Source: LGRD01 sp031378125
GTDB taxonomy: Bacteria; Pseudomonadota; Gammaproteobacteria; Burkholderiales; Burkholderiaceae_C
Assembly: GCA_031378125.1 (NCBI GenBank)
Contig: JANNDW010000384.1
Coordinates: forward strand, 1-62,983
DNA: 62,983 nucleotides
Reading direction: 5' to 3'
In this document: piece by piece, positions 21,615 through 28,750 of the stretch
Layout of the letters: each line of letters opens with the position of its first letter
Numbering within the stretch: the stretch's first letter is position 1
Translations under genes and position numbers: made by a program
The notes under the pieces: generated by a model
What the model was told of the DNA's origin: nothing
Seen by the model: only the letters and a program-made list of their open reading frames with translations
Database searches by the model: none

Positions 21615-21800
21615 ATGTGGTCCGCATACGCCTGCTCGGTGGGTGGCGTGGATGAGGATCGCTTTTGCGAGGCATTCCAGTTCGGGGACTCGGGTGCACT
21701 GGCGGATGAACTCGGGCAACTGGTTCTGAGTGGCAGGAAAAGGGCCACGACAGGATTGGTCTGGTCGTTTGAGGCGGCGGCCAGGCGCCTGTCGCGGCCA
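21615..21800 (+). pseudogene. ASCH-domain protein, 5' fragment only
   Basis: An intact frame from the ATG at 21615 encodes about 62 residues matching the N-terminal half of ASCH-domain proteins (FGDSGALADELGQLVLSGRKRATTGLVW). Resemblance ends at RLSRP near 21800, exactly where transposase tnpB sequence on the other strand begins. ASCH domains resemble PUA folds and are thought to bind RNA. The missing 3' half is not found on the far side of the IS remnant. The fragment is very probably inactive. Confidence 0.75.
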
Positions 21801-22020
21801 CACGAAGCGCCCGTCGTTCAAGCGCCGCGCGGCGCACCACACGCCGAAGCCGTCGTGCACGAGCAACTTGATGCGGGTGGCCCGTGCGTTGGCGAACAGG
21901 TAGCCGTGGTGGGCCTGGGCCGAGCCGAAGACTCGGCACCACACGGGCGAGCAAGCGTTGGGCGCCGGCTCGCATGTCCAGTGGCTCGACCGCCAGCCAC
22001 AGTTGATCGATGCGGATCAT
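21792..22020 (-). pseudogene. IS66-family TnpB (Orf2), frameshifted and truncated
   Basis: The start MIRIDQLWLAVEPLDMRAG (ATG at 22020) is the typical IS66 Orf2 N-terminus. Near 21938 one extra C shifts the frame; the continuation VFGSAQAHHGYLFANARATR and KLLVHDGFGVWCAARRLNDG is in the next frame. The match stops at WPR near 21792, at the junction with the ASCH fragment. The element's large transposase gene (tnpC) should follow and is absent. Confidence 0.8.
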
Positions 22021-22028
22021 CGCCGCCC

Positions 22029-22391
22029 TCAACGTAGCCAGCCGCGCAGCCACGCCGCGCACTGATCGGCCGCCGCCTGCTGCCAGCTCACGGCAACGCT
22101 GGTGGCGCCCCGGCGCAGTTCGATGCGAATGTCGGCCAGCGCTGCCGGGACGGCCTCACGACCTGGCAACGCCAGCGCGATGAACTCGCCCGCATCACGG
22201 CCTGCGCTGGATGACGCCGACACCCGGGCCGTCGGTGCCACCCCACGGCGCCACTTGTGCACCAGGTTGGCGTTCAGGCCGTGCGCCAGCGCGACGCCAG
22301 CCACCGAGGCGCCAGGTTCGTTACACGCAGCCAGCACCCGGGCCTTGAGTTCAGCGGCGTGGCGCCGCCGCGGCGCACTCTTGATTTGCAT
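22029..22391 (-). CDS. IS66-family TnpA (Orf1) accessory protein, remnant element
   Basis: About 120 residues beginning MQIKSAPRRRHAAELKARVL with a helix-turn-helix region (SVAGVALAHGLNANLVHKWRRG), as in IS66 Orf1 proteins of the transposase IS3/IS66-helper type. It is the first gene of the element, followed by the damaged tnpB. The frame is intact, but the IS lacks tnpC, so it cannot move by itself. An earlier in-frame ATG at 22409 is possible. The start codon at 22391 lies inside a 14-bp perfect inverted repeat. Confidence 0.8.
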   Translation of the reverse strand: MQIKSAPRRRHAAELKARVLAACNEPGASVAGVALAHGLNANLVHKWRRGVAPTARVSASSSAGRDAGEFIALALPGREAVPAALADIRIELRRGATSVAVSWQQAAADQCAAWLRGWLR

Positions 22392-22424
22392 GGTGTCCAC
22401 CTCAGACATGGGTGGACACCATGC
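22388..22424. repeat. 14-bp perfect inverted repeat over the tnpA start
   Basis: GCATGGTGTCCACC (22388-22401) and GGTGGACACCATGC (22411-22424) are exact reverse complements around a 9-nt loop. The ATG of tnpA at 22391 is in the left arm. On the minus-strand transcript this would hide the start codon in a stem, which could limit transposase translation, or it could be a repressor operator. It marks the probable upstream edge of the IS66 remnant. Confidence 0.85.
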
Positions 22425-22468
22425 TGGCCGGTATTCATCGGCTATTCAAGGGTGGGATGGCTAGCTGC

Positions 22469-22620
22469 TTACGTCTCCACCGCCTGGCGCCGCTTCAACC
22501 AGCCCCGCTCCTGCTTGCTCAGGCTTTTGTAGCGGCCCCGGTGAATGATCTGCACGCCTGGATTGTCGGCATCGACCTCTTTGCCCCTGAACCTCAGGTC
22601 GGCCACGACTTGCTTGTGAC
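22469..22620 (-). pseudogene. IS5-like transposase, C-terminal fragment
   Basis: A minus-strand frame of about 50 codons encodes VADLRFRGKEVDADNPGVQ and IIHRGRYKSLSKQERGWLKR ending RQAVET and a stop. The pattern (adjacent glycine/arginine, HRG, RRQAVE) is that of the C-terminal part of IS5-group DDE transposases, where the catalytic Glu is in RRQAVEPAIGH. The fragment has no start and ends just after the AVE motif, so it is a relic of a second element next to the IS66 relic. Confidence 0.65.
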
Positions 22621-22761
22621 CTCAGATCCCAACTCTGTCTACCGAGACTTCCCAACTTTGTCGTCAGCACGCGCCCCAAAAGCCTTCAAACGATAAGGGG
22701 TTTTGCGTTTGCGAAAACGGGGACATGTCAATTAGTATACATAATATTAATAGTAGTTACT
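22621..22761. other. AT-rich spacer with no gene
   Basis: This stretch falls from the window's usual high GC to clear AT richness around 22730-22760 (runs such as TATACATAATATTAATAG). I see no coding frame, tRNA or promoter that I could defend. It lies between the IS5-like relic and the hairpin element. Confidence 0.5.
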
Positions 22762-22837
22762 TAGTCAGCCCTGCAAATCTCCGCCAGCCGGCAGAGCAAG
22801 CGCCTATGCGGGTGGAGGGGATTTGTAGGGCCGACTA
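22762..22837. repeat. Long imperfect hairpin (25-bp arms)
   Basis: The arms at 22763-22786 and 22813-22837 pair over about 25 positions with two mismatches and two G-U type pairs; the key left-arm sequence is TAGTCAGCCCTGCAAATC. The 26-nt loop is GC-rich and can pair a little internally. The element ends 7 bp from the stop codon of the 71-residue gene. It could be a terminator/transcript stabiliser for that gene, a MITE or REP-like unit, or the fold of a small RNA. No T-run follows on either strand. Confidence 0.7.
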
Positions 22838-22844
22838 CTTATGA

Positions 22845-23060
22845 TCAACGATCGGAATCGTCCGCATCCTCAGTTGCGTCGACTTCCTCGTCAAACGACG
22901 CGACATCAGTCGTTGCGTGAGGAATCAGCGGTTGGTCCAATGGCCGCCAGACTCGACTTTTGAGGCTGTTCAAACGATCGGACTGTGCAAGCGCTGCATG
23001 CACCGCTTCTGGGTTCATCAGAAGGGCAAACGGGTTTGCTGTGATGTGTTGATGCTGCAT
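22845..23060 (-). CDS. Small conserved-looking protein, 71 residues, unknown function
   Basis: The frame starts MQHQHITANPFALLMNPEAV with GGAG 7 nt upstream of the ATG at 23060. The mature sequence has a helical middle (VHAALAQSDRLNSLKSRVWR) and a strongly acidic tail (FDEEVDATEDADDSDR). I recall short betaproteobacterial proteins with the same 'NPFALxMxPEAV...SDRL' pattern, but cannot confirm it here. No signal peptide or membrane segment is visible. A longer upstream frame exists but is not credible coding sequence. Confidence 0.6.
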   Translation of the reverse strand: MQHQHITANPFALLMNPEAVHAALAQSDRLNSLKSRVWRPLDQPLIPHATTDVASFDEEVDATEDADDSDR

Positions 23061-23419
23061 ATCGAATCTCCAGTTGGGGTGCGTTGATGGTTTGAACTCT
23101 AGGCAATCAGCCGGCGAAGCTGAAGTGGGTTCTGAACCAAACATCCCGTAGGAAGAATGCTGACATAGACGTCGTCCGACGCCCGTGAAAAGTCGCCGAT
23201 CTGGCGCTTCCAAGGTCATCGGAAACGATTCGCGGCTACCGAAACGTGCGAAATCGGCGTTCAGTGGATCACGGGCGCGCCGCTGTTTCGCGTCTTCCGC
23301 TTCTCGGATCCGCGCCGACTTTGGCATCTGAATCCAACAGAAATTCAACCATCAGGCACTGCTGCCATATCAAAAATTATGAAAAAACATCATATAAAAC
23401 AACTAGATGAGGCGCATTT
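23061..23419. other. 359-bp intergenic region, no gene seen
   Basis: It separates the 71-residue gene from tatD, both on the minus strand. The part near 23370-23415 is AT-rich and contains, on the minus strand, a weak promoter-like pair TTGTTT-N17-TAATTT. No tRNA, clear terminator or supported coding frame is visible. Confidence 0.5.
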
Positions 23420-24235
23420 TCAATGTGTTAGTTTAAGTAGATCCCGGGTCTCATTCCCGCTCTTTGGTTTGAAAAGGCGATCAAAGTTGTTGCTCGTGCT
23501 TTGTGCAATGCTTTCTACACTGAGCCCTTTCAGCCTTGCAAGCTCCTGGGCAACGAAGGGCACATAGGCTGGACTGTTCGTCTTTCCCCTGTACGGAACG
23601 GGGGCCAGATACGGGCTGTCGGTCTCGATCAGACAGCGCTCCAGTGGGACGAACTTGGCCACGTCGCGCAATTCGGTCGCTGACTTGAAAGTCAGGATGC
23701 CCGAGAAGGAAATGTAGAAACCAAGATCGAGGGCGGCGCGTGCCACCGCAGCGGACTCGGTGAAGCAATGAAATACACCGCTCGAACCAAGCGCTCCAGC
23801 GTCGCTCAGGATCCCCAGCGTATCGTCAGAAGCGCTGCGGGTGTGAACCACCAAGGGCAATTGACAGCGCTGAGCCACCTCAATGTGCACCCGGAAACGG
23901 TTGCGTTGCCATTCCATGTCGATCACGCTGCGGCCATTCAAGCGATAGTAGTCAAGACCCGTTTCGCCGATGGCAACCACGCGAGGTTTGGCCGCGAGTT
24001 GGACCAGGTCATCGATCGATGGCTCTCGCACGCCCTCGTTGTCGGGATGCACGCCAGCGCTGCACCAGAAGTTCTCGAAGCGGGTTGCCAGCGAATGCAC
24101 CTGATCGAACTCTTCGAGAGTCGTGCAAATGCACAGGGCTCGATCCACCTGGGCAGACGCCATTTCGGCGCGAATGGCGTCGATGCGCTCGCTCAACTCC
24201 GGAAAACTCAGGTGGCAGTGGGAATCGACGTACAT
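23420..24235 (-). CDS. TatD-family metal-dependent hydrolase
   Basis: 271 residues. The metal ligands of TatD nucleases/hydrolases are present: His7 and His9 in DSHCHLSF, Glu in AIGETGLDYY, His in LVVHTRS, His in GVFHCFTES and Asp in LIETDSPYLAP. TatD proteins are Mg-dependent 3'-5' exonucleases acting in DNA repair. It is the last gene of the mltG-tmk-holB-pilZ-tatD series, as in many proteobacteria, where the YcfH paralogue follows holB. Confidence 0.93.
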   Translation of the reverse strand: MYVDSHCHLSFPELSERIDAIRAEMASAQVDRALCICTTLEEFDQVHSLATRFENFWCSAGVHPDNEGVREPSIDDLVQLAAKPRVVAIGETGLDYYRLNGRSVIDMEWQRNRFRVHIEVAQRCQLPLVVHTRSASDDTLGILSDAGALGSSGVFHCFTESAAVARAALDLGFYISFSGILTFKSATELRDVAKFVPLERCLIETDSPYLAPVPYRGKTNSPAYVPFVAQELARLKGLSVESIAQSTSNNFDRLFKPKSGNETRDLLKLTH

Positions 24236-24269
24236 GCGACGGACGTGACCACCGGCGGTGGCCGAGTGC

Positions 24270-24662
24270 TCAGATGGTCTGCGTTGGTTTTGCAGAGGAG
24301 ATGGATGTGCCCAGGATCTCCTCGATCTTCACCTTCAGCACACGCGTCTTTTCGTCCGTTGGAAAGCGTACACCCACCCCTTGAGTGCGGCCGCCAGATG
24401 CATTGGCCGGGGTGACCCACCCGACCTTGCCAGCGACTGGGTAGCGTTGTGGATCCTCGGGCAAGGAGAGCAGCAGGTAAATGTCCTCGCCGAGCTTGTA
24501 TTCCCGCGTGGTCGGAACAAACAAGCCGCCATCGGAGAACAAGGGCATGTAAGCTGCATAGAGCGCCGCCTTTTCACGGAACACCAACTGAATCACGCTC
24601 GGGCGCGTTGCTGCCGCAGGTTGTCCCTGGAGTGGGGTGCCGCGACCGATGGTTTCGCTCAT
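24270..24662 (-). CDS. PilZ-domain protein of type IV pilus type
   Basis: 130 residues, starting MSETIGRGTPLQGQ at the ATG 24662, which is 14 bp after the holB stop. The body (AAYMPLFSDGGLFVPT, YKLGEDIYLLLSLPEDPQRY, GKVGWVTP) matches the PilZ protein itself, which is required for type IV pilus assembly through PilF/FimX. The c-di-GMP motifs RxxxR and D/NxSxxG are not evident, as in P. aeruginosa PilZ, so direct nucleotide binding is unlikely. The holB-pilZ adjacency also matches Pseudomonas. Confidence 0.9.
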   Translation of the reverse strand: MSETIGRGTPLQGQPAAATRPSVIQLVFREKAALYAAYMPLFSDGGLFVPTTREYKLGEDIYLLLSLPEDPQRYPVAGKVGWVTPANASGGRTQGVGVRFPTDEKTRVLKVKIEEILGTSISSAKPTQTI

Positions 24663-24676
24663 GTCCCTTAGTGTAA

Positions 24677-25729
24677 CTAAACGCCCGGCTTCGCGCGGCT
24701 TGCGGCGGCAGCTTTCGACAAGGCTCGTTGACCTTGATGAATGAGCGCCTCTGTCATCAAGCCAGCATGCCAAGGATGTTCGGCATGCTGCGCCGCCCCT
24801 GTCAACGAGCGAGCCCAATCCGTGAGGGGGATCACCCCGGCCGCCTGCCCCAATTCGGACGCCGGAAAGTAGCGCGGCAGAGCGCCAACCGCCACGCACA
24901 GCGCGTCGTGACAGAGTTTTTGCAGCGCGTTGACAAGGCGTGGCAAAGGCCAGCCAGTTAGCGCGGCGGCCTCCCCGCGCGCAACGAGTGCCGGCAGGCG
25001 GAGCCAATGCTCCGCGTCCACGCCGTGGCGGGACCAGTCCAGCGCTTCAAGCGGTTGACCGCCAGTTGCGCGGAGCAAAACCTCAGCATGTTCAACGCCC
25101 TTCCCCACCAGCCATGCCAAGGCCTGTTCCGACCGCGGCGCGGCCAAGGGGGCCGCTTGGCAACGGCTGCGAATCGTTGGCAGCAGCGAGTCCGGGATGG
25201 CGCAGCTGAGCACGAAGCGAGCATCCCCAGGAGGCTCCTCCAGCGTCTTGAGCAGCGTATTCGCGGAGATGGCGTTCATGCGTTCTGCGGGATGCATCAC
25301 CACCAATTTGCCGCGACCGCGCGCTGCCGTGGTCTGCGCAAAGGCCACGACGGCACGAACCGCCTCGACCTTGATTTCCTTGCTGGGCTTGGTCTTGCTG
25401 TTCTTTTCGGCCGCACTATCGTCGCCCTGTGCGTCATTCGACCAGCCAAGCGAATCGCGCAGGGCTTCAGGCAACACCACCAGCAAGTCCGGGTGCGAAC
25501 GGGACTGCACCAGTTTGCAGCTGGCGCATACGCCACAAGGCTTTGATTTGGCCTGTGGCTCGTCAGGCGCATCACACAACCAGGCTTGAGCCAAGGTCAG
25601 GGCCAACTCAAACTGGCCCACCCCCTGCGGGCCATGCACCAACAACGCATGCGCACGACGTGTGAGCAGTGTCAGGCGCAGGGGCTCCTCGAGCCATGGC
25701 AGCGGCAGAACGCCATCGGGCCCTACCAC
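24677..25729 (-). CDS. holB: HolB, DNA polymerase III delta' subunit
   Basis: 350 residues of clamp-loader AAA+ protein. The cysteine cluster CGVCASCKLV and the 'SRC'-type motif SCAIPDSLLPTIRSRC are clear. The phosphate loop is GPQGVGQFEL, lacking the Walker lysine, which fits delta' being the non-ATP-binding 'stator'. An acidic/lysine-rich insert lies near residues 105-125. The probable start is the GTG at 25729, inside the last codons of tmk. Partners of the clamp loader are encoded elsewhere. Confidence 0.9.
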   Translation of the reverse strand: MVGPDGVLPLPWLEEPLRLTLLTRRAHALLVHGPQGVGQFELALTLAQAWLCDAPDEPQAKSKPCGVCASCKLVQSRSHPDLLVVLPEALRDSLGWSNDAQGDDSAAEKNSKTKPSKEIKVEAVRAVVAFAQTTAARGRGKLVVMHPAERMNAISANTLLKTLEEPPGDARFVLSCAIPDSLLPTIRSRCQAAPLAAPRSEQALAWLVGKGVEHAEVLLRATGGQPLEALDWSRHGVDAEHWLRLPALVARGEAAALTGWPLPRLVNALQKLCHDALCVAVGALPRYFPASELGQAAGVIPLTDWARSLTGAAQHAEHPWHAGLMTEALIHQGQRALSKAAAASRAKPGV

Positions 25730-26334
25730 CGGCGTGCCTCCAGCACGTTTGCGATCTGGCCCGCTACCTCGGTTGGCGCCAACGACGCGTCGATGCGCGC
25801 AAAGCGCTGAGGCGCCGCGTTGAGCCTGGCTTGGTAGCCAGCGCGGACCCGATCAAAAAAAGCCAGGTCCTGCCGCTCGAACCTGTCTGCTTGCCGAGCC
25901 GCGGCACGGCGTTGCGCCGCCAGTGCCGGAGAAACATCGAACCACAGCGTCAGGTCAGGCTGCAAGGCGCCCTGCACCCAGGACTCGAGCCGGCTCAGCA
26001 CCTCGAGGTCCAAGCCTCGGCCCGCGCCCTGGTAGGCAAAGCTGGCATCGGCGAATCGATCGCACAGCACGGTGTCGCCTCGGGCCAGCGCGGGAAAGAT
26101 GACCTCGTTGAGGTGATCGCGCCGCGCCGCGAACACCAACAGCGCTTCTGTCAACGGGTCCATCGGCATGTGCAGCATCAGGTCGCGCAGTTTCTCGGCA
26201 AGCGGTGTTCCACCCGGCTCACGCGTGCTGACCAGCGTAGCGCCCGAAGCGCGCAGTCGATCCGCGACGGCTTCGATGTGCGTGGACTTGCCGGCGCCAT
26301 CGATGCCTTCAAAGGTGATGAATCTCCCCGTCAC
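25723..26334 (-). CDS. tmk: Tmk, thymidylate kinase
   Basis: 203 residues. It phosphorylates dTMP to dTDP. Visible are the P-loop FEGIDGAGKSTH, the DR(F/Y) motif in VLCDRFADASFAYQGAGRG and the LID-like region near QADRFERQDLAFFDRV. Length and order are standard. It lies 6 bp after mltG and overlaps holB by 7 bp, so the three are co-transcribed and probably translationally coupled. Confidence 0.97.
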   Translation of the reverse strand: MTGRFITFEGIDGAGKSTHIEAVADRLRASGATLVSTREPGGTPLAEKLRDLMLHMPMDPLTEALLVFAARRDHLNEVIFPALARGDTVLCDRFADASFAYQGAGRGLDLEVLSRLESWVQGALQPDLTLWFDVSPALAAQRRAAARQADRFERQDLAFFDRVRAGYQARLNAAPQRFARIDASLAPTEVAGQIANVLEARRW

Positions 26335-26340
26335 GACTGG

Positions 26341-27333
26341 CTACTTTCCACGCTGGTATTTGTTGACCGCGCGATTGTGCTCGGCGAGCGTCTCGCTGAA
26401 CTCACTGCTGCCGTCGCCCCTGGCCACAAAGTACAAGGCCTTGGTGGAGTCGGGCCGCACCGCCGCCAAAAGAGACGCCTTGCCAGGCATCGCAATGGGT
26501 GTCGGCGGCAGGCCACCACGCGTGTAGCTGTTGTAGGGCGTGTCGGTTTGCAGGTCGCGTTTGCGCAGGTTGCCGTCAAACGCGGCGCCCAAGCCGTAGA
26601 TGACCGTCGGGTCGGTTTGCAAAGGCATGCCGATGCGAAGGCGATTGGCGAACACACCGGCCACACGGCCACGGTCCGCCGCCGCGCCGGTCTCTTTCTC
26701 GACGATGGAGGCCAGCTTGAGTGCTTCCTCGGGGTCGCGCAAAGGGCTGTCGGCGGCCCGCTCGGCCCAGGCCGTTTCGAGGCGAGTCTTCATCGAGCGG
26801 TAAGCCCGTTTGAGCACCGCCAGGTCGGCGCTGCCCTTGCTGTACGCGTAAGTGTCCGGGTAGAAACGGCCTTCCGGAAACTCCCCCGGCGCCCCCATCG
26901 CAACCATGATCTCGGGGTCACTCATGTTGGCGGTGGCGGGCTTGAGCGCCTCGGCTTTCGCGAGCTCGGCTCTGAACTGACGAAAAGTCCAGCCCTCCAG
27001 TAAACGCACCGTTGCCAAGCTTGAATCGCCGCGCACCATTTTCCTGAGCAGGCTGATCGGCGTGGTGCCGCGTCCGATCTCGTAGCTGCCGGCGCGGATC
27101 TTGCGCGCCTCGCCCGACCAACGGAACCATTCATACAGCAGCAAGGGCGATTCCCGCACACCTGCTTGCGCCCAGGCCTGGGCAATCTCGCGCGGGGTGG
27201 CGCCGTTCTCGATCGACAGTTCGACGGAGTCGGCAGCCAGGTCCACAGGCTCGTTGAGCCACCAAACGCAAGCCGCAGCGGCCGCGGCGGCGCCCAGTAC
27301 CACGGTCAACAGCGTGACACGCCAGATCTTCAT
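26341..27333 (-). CDS. mltG: MltG, endolytic murein transglycosylase
   Basis: 330 residues. It cleaves nascent peptidoglycan glycan strands and is thought to end their polymerisation. One N-terminal membrane anchor (about residues 6-26) is followed by a LysM-like region and the YceG catalytic domain. The catalytic Glu is in ASIVEKETG (about Glu212), followed by NRLRIGMPLQTDPTVIYGLG and YNSYTRGGLPPTPI. An in-frame ATG at 27384 would add 17 residues; the ATG at 27333 gives the family length. It is divergent from ygfZ. Confidence 0.93.
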   Translation of the reverse strand: MKIWRVTLLTVVLGAAAAAAACVWWLNEPVDLAADSVELSIENGATPREIAQAWAQAGVRESPLLLYEWFRWSGEARKIRAGSYEIGRGTTPISLLRKMVRGDSSLATVRLLEGWTFRQFRAELAKAEALKPATANMSDPEIMVAMGAPGEFPEGRFYPDTYAYSKGSADLAVLKRAYRSMKTRLETAWAERAADSPLRDPEEALKLASIVEKETGAAADRGRVAGVFANRLRIGMPLQTDPTVIYGLGAAFDGNLRKRDLQTDTPYNSYTRGGLPPTPIAMPGKASLLAAVRPDSTKALYFVARGDGSSEFSETLAEHNRAVNKYQRGK

Positions 27334-27414
27334 TGCAAACAGGCGGCGGTGCTGGCGCACGCGCACGGAAACCCTAACGAACATGACTTCATGAGCGGTG
27401 ATGATAATCGGCGC

Positions 27415-28350
27415 ATGAACACACAGACCCTGTTTGACGGCGCCGTGGCCCTGACCCATTTGGGCGTGATTCGGGCGCGCGGTGCCGAGGCTGCCAAGTT
27501 TCTGCATGGCCAGCTGACCAACGACTTTTCGATGCTGGGTCTGTCGCAGGCACGACAGGCTGGTTACTGCTCCGCCAAAGGGCGGCTGCAGGCCAGTTTT
27601 GTGGCTTGGAAGGCGGCCCATGACGATGTGTTGCTGATGTGTTCGGCTGGCGTGCTGCCGGCGACCTTGAAGCGCCTGTCGATGTTTGTGCTGCGGACTC
27701 AATGCAAGCTGAGTGACGCGACGCGTGAGTTGCAGCTCTGGGGTGTGGCCGGCGCAGCGGCGAGCGCGCTGCTGACAGATGCGCAGGTCTGGGAAAAGCG
27801 CGACCTCGCCGGGACAAGCCTCATTCGCCTGCCCGACGCGGCGGGACTTGCGCGCTGCCTTTGGGCCGGCTCGGTGGCGCCGGTTGTCCCGGGCGCTGCT
27901 GTTGCGCCCCTCTTCGCGCTGGACACATGGCGATGGTTGGAAGTGCAAAGCGGCTTGCCCACCATTGAAGCGGCCACGGTCGAGCAGTTCGTGCCGCAGA
28001 TGGTTAACTTTGAACTGGTGGGTGGCGTCGACTTCCAGAAGGGGTGCTACCCGGGCCAAGAGATCGTTGCGCGCAGCCAGTACCGGGGAACGATCAAGAG
28101 GCGCATGTTCCTGTTCGACAGTGATGCCCTGGCCGACGCAGGGCAGGATGTATTCCACAGCGGCGAGCCGGCCCAGCCCGCCGGCATGGTTGCCAACGCG
28201 GCGCCGCATCCTGGCGGCAGCGGCAGCAGCCTGTTGGTCGAGGTCAAGCTGGCCGCGCTGCAAGACGGAAGCCTGCACCTGGGTTCGCCGCAAGGCCCCC
28301 GGTTGCGTCGCGCAGCCATGCCTTACGCGGTTCCGTTCGAATCGGCCTGA
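27415..28350 (+). CDS. ygfZ: YgfZ/GcvT-family folate-binding protein
   Basis: 311 residues. The tetrahydrofolate-binding protein YgfZ supports assembly or repair of certain Fe-S enzymes such as MiaB. The signature K-G-C-Y-x-G-Q-E is present in FQKGCYPGQEIVARSQYRG, with the N-terminal segment FLHGQLTNDF. The ATG at 27415 fits the family N-terminus. A 36-bp gap separates it from the DUF4936 gene, so the two are probably co-transcribed. Confidence 0.93.
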   Translation: MNTQTLFDGAVALTHLGVIRARGAEAAKFLHGQLTNDFSMLGLSQARQAGYCSAKGRLQASFVAWKAAHDDVLLMCSAGVLPATLKRLSMFVLRTQCKLSDATRELQLWGVAGAAASALLTDAQVWEKRDLAGTSLIRLPDAAGLARCLWAGSVAPVVPGAAVAPLFALDTWRWLEVQSGLPTIEAATVEQFVPQMVNFELVGGVDFQKGCYPGQEIVARSQYRGTIKRRMFLFDSDALADAGQDVFHSGEPAQPAGMVANAAPHPGGSGSSLLVEVKLAALQDGSLHLGSPQGPRLRRAAMPYAVPFESA

Positions 28351-28386
28351 TCGGCGGCATTCGACAGATGACATCGAGAGCTTGCG

Positions 28387-28698
28387 GTGCGCGAGTTGTT
28401 TGTCTACTACCGGGTTCGCGCTGGCAAAGAAACCAGCGCACGCCATGCGGTCAGCGCACTTCAGATGCGACTGCGACGCCAGTTTCCGCAACTCAACACG
28501 AGATTGCTTTGCCGTTCGGAAGCATTCGGTGGCATGCAGACCTGGATGGAAACCTACGCCATGGACGCGCGGCCCGACGGCGCCGGTATCACCGTGGAGA
28601 TCGAGCAAGAGATCGAGGCACAGGCCAGGGCTCTCGCGCAATACATCGCCGGCGCACGCCACACGGAAGTATTCGTTCCTTGCGTCGCATCGCCATGA
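28387..28698 (+). CDS. DUF4936-like protein
   Basis: 103 residues with a GTG start at 28387. The pattern ELFVYYRVRAGKETSARHAV, METYAM and HTEVFVPC matches DUF4936, a small ferredoxin-fold-like family of betaproteobacteria commonly found beside ygfZ. It has no signal peptide or cofactor motif. No function is known. The neighbourhood suggests a role linked to ygfZ, but that is inference. Confidence 0.75.
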   Translation: MRELFVYYRVRAGKETSARHAVSALQMRLRRQFPQLNTRLLCRSEAFGGMQTWMETYAMDARPDGAGITVEIEQEIEAQARALAQYIAGARHTEVFVPCVASP

Positions 28699-28750
28699 TG
28701 CCGGGACATGCCGCTGCTGCAAGCACGGACTCGCGTCGCAAAGACAAGGT

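Noticed and set aside
22755..22850. Integron attC site at the long hairpin.
   Set aside because: The arms are too symmetrical, the GTTRRRY and RYYYAAC boxes are not found at the ends, and no cassette or integrase is nearby.
24677..25729. The missing Walker lysine in HolB as a defect.
   Set aside because: The delta' subunit does not bind ATP in known clamp loaders, so the change is normal.
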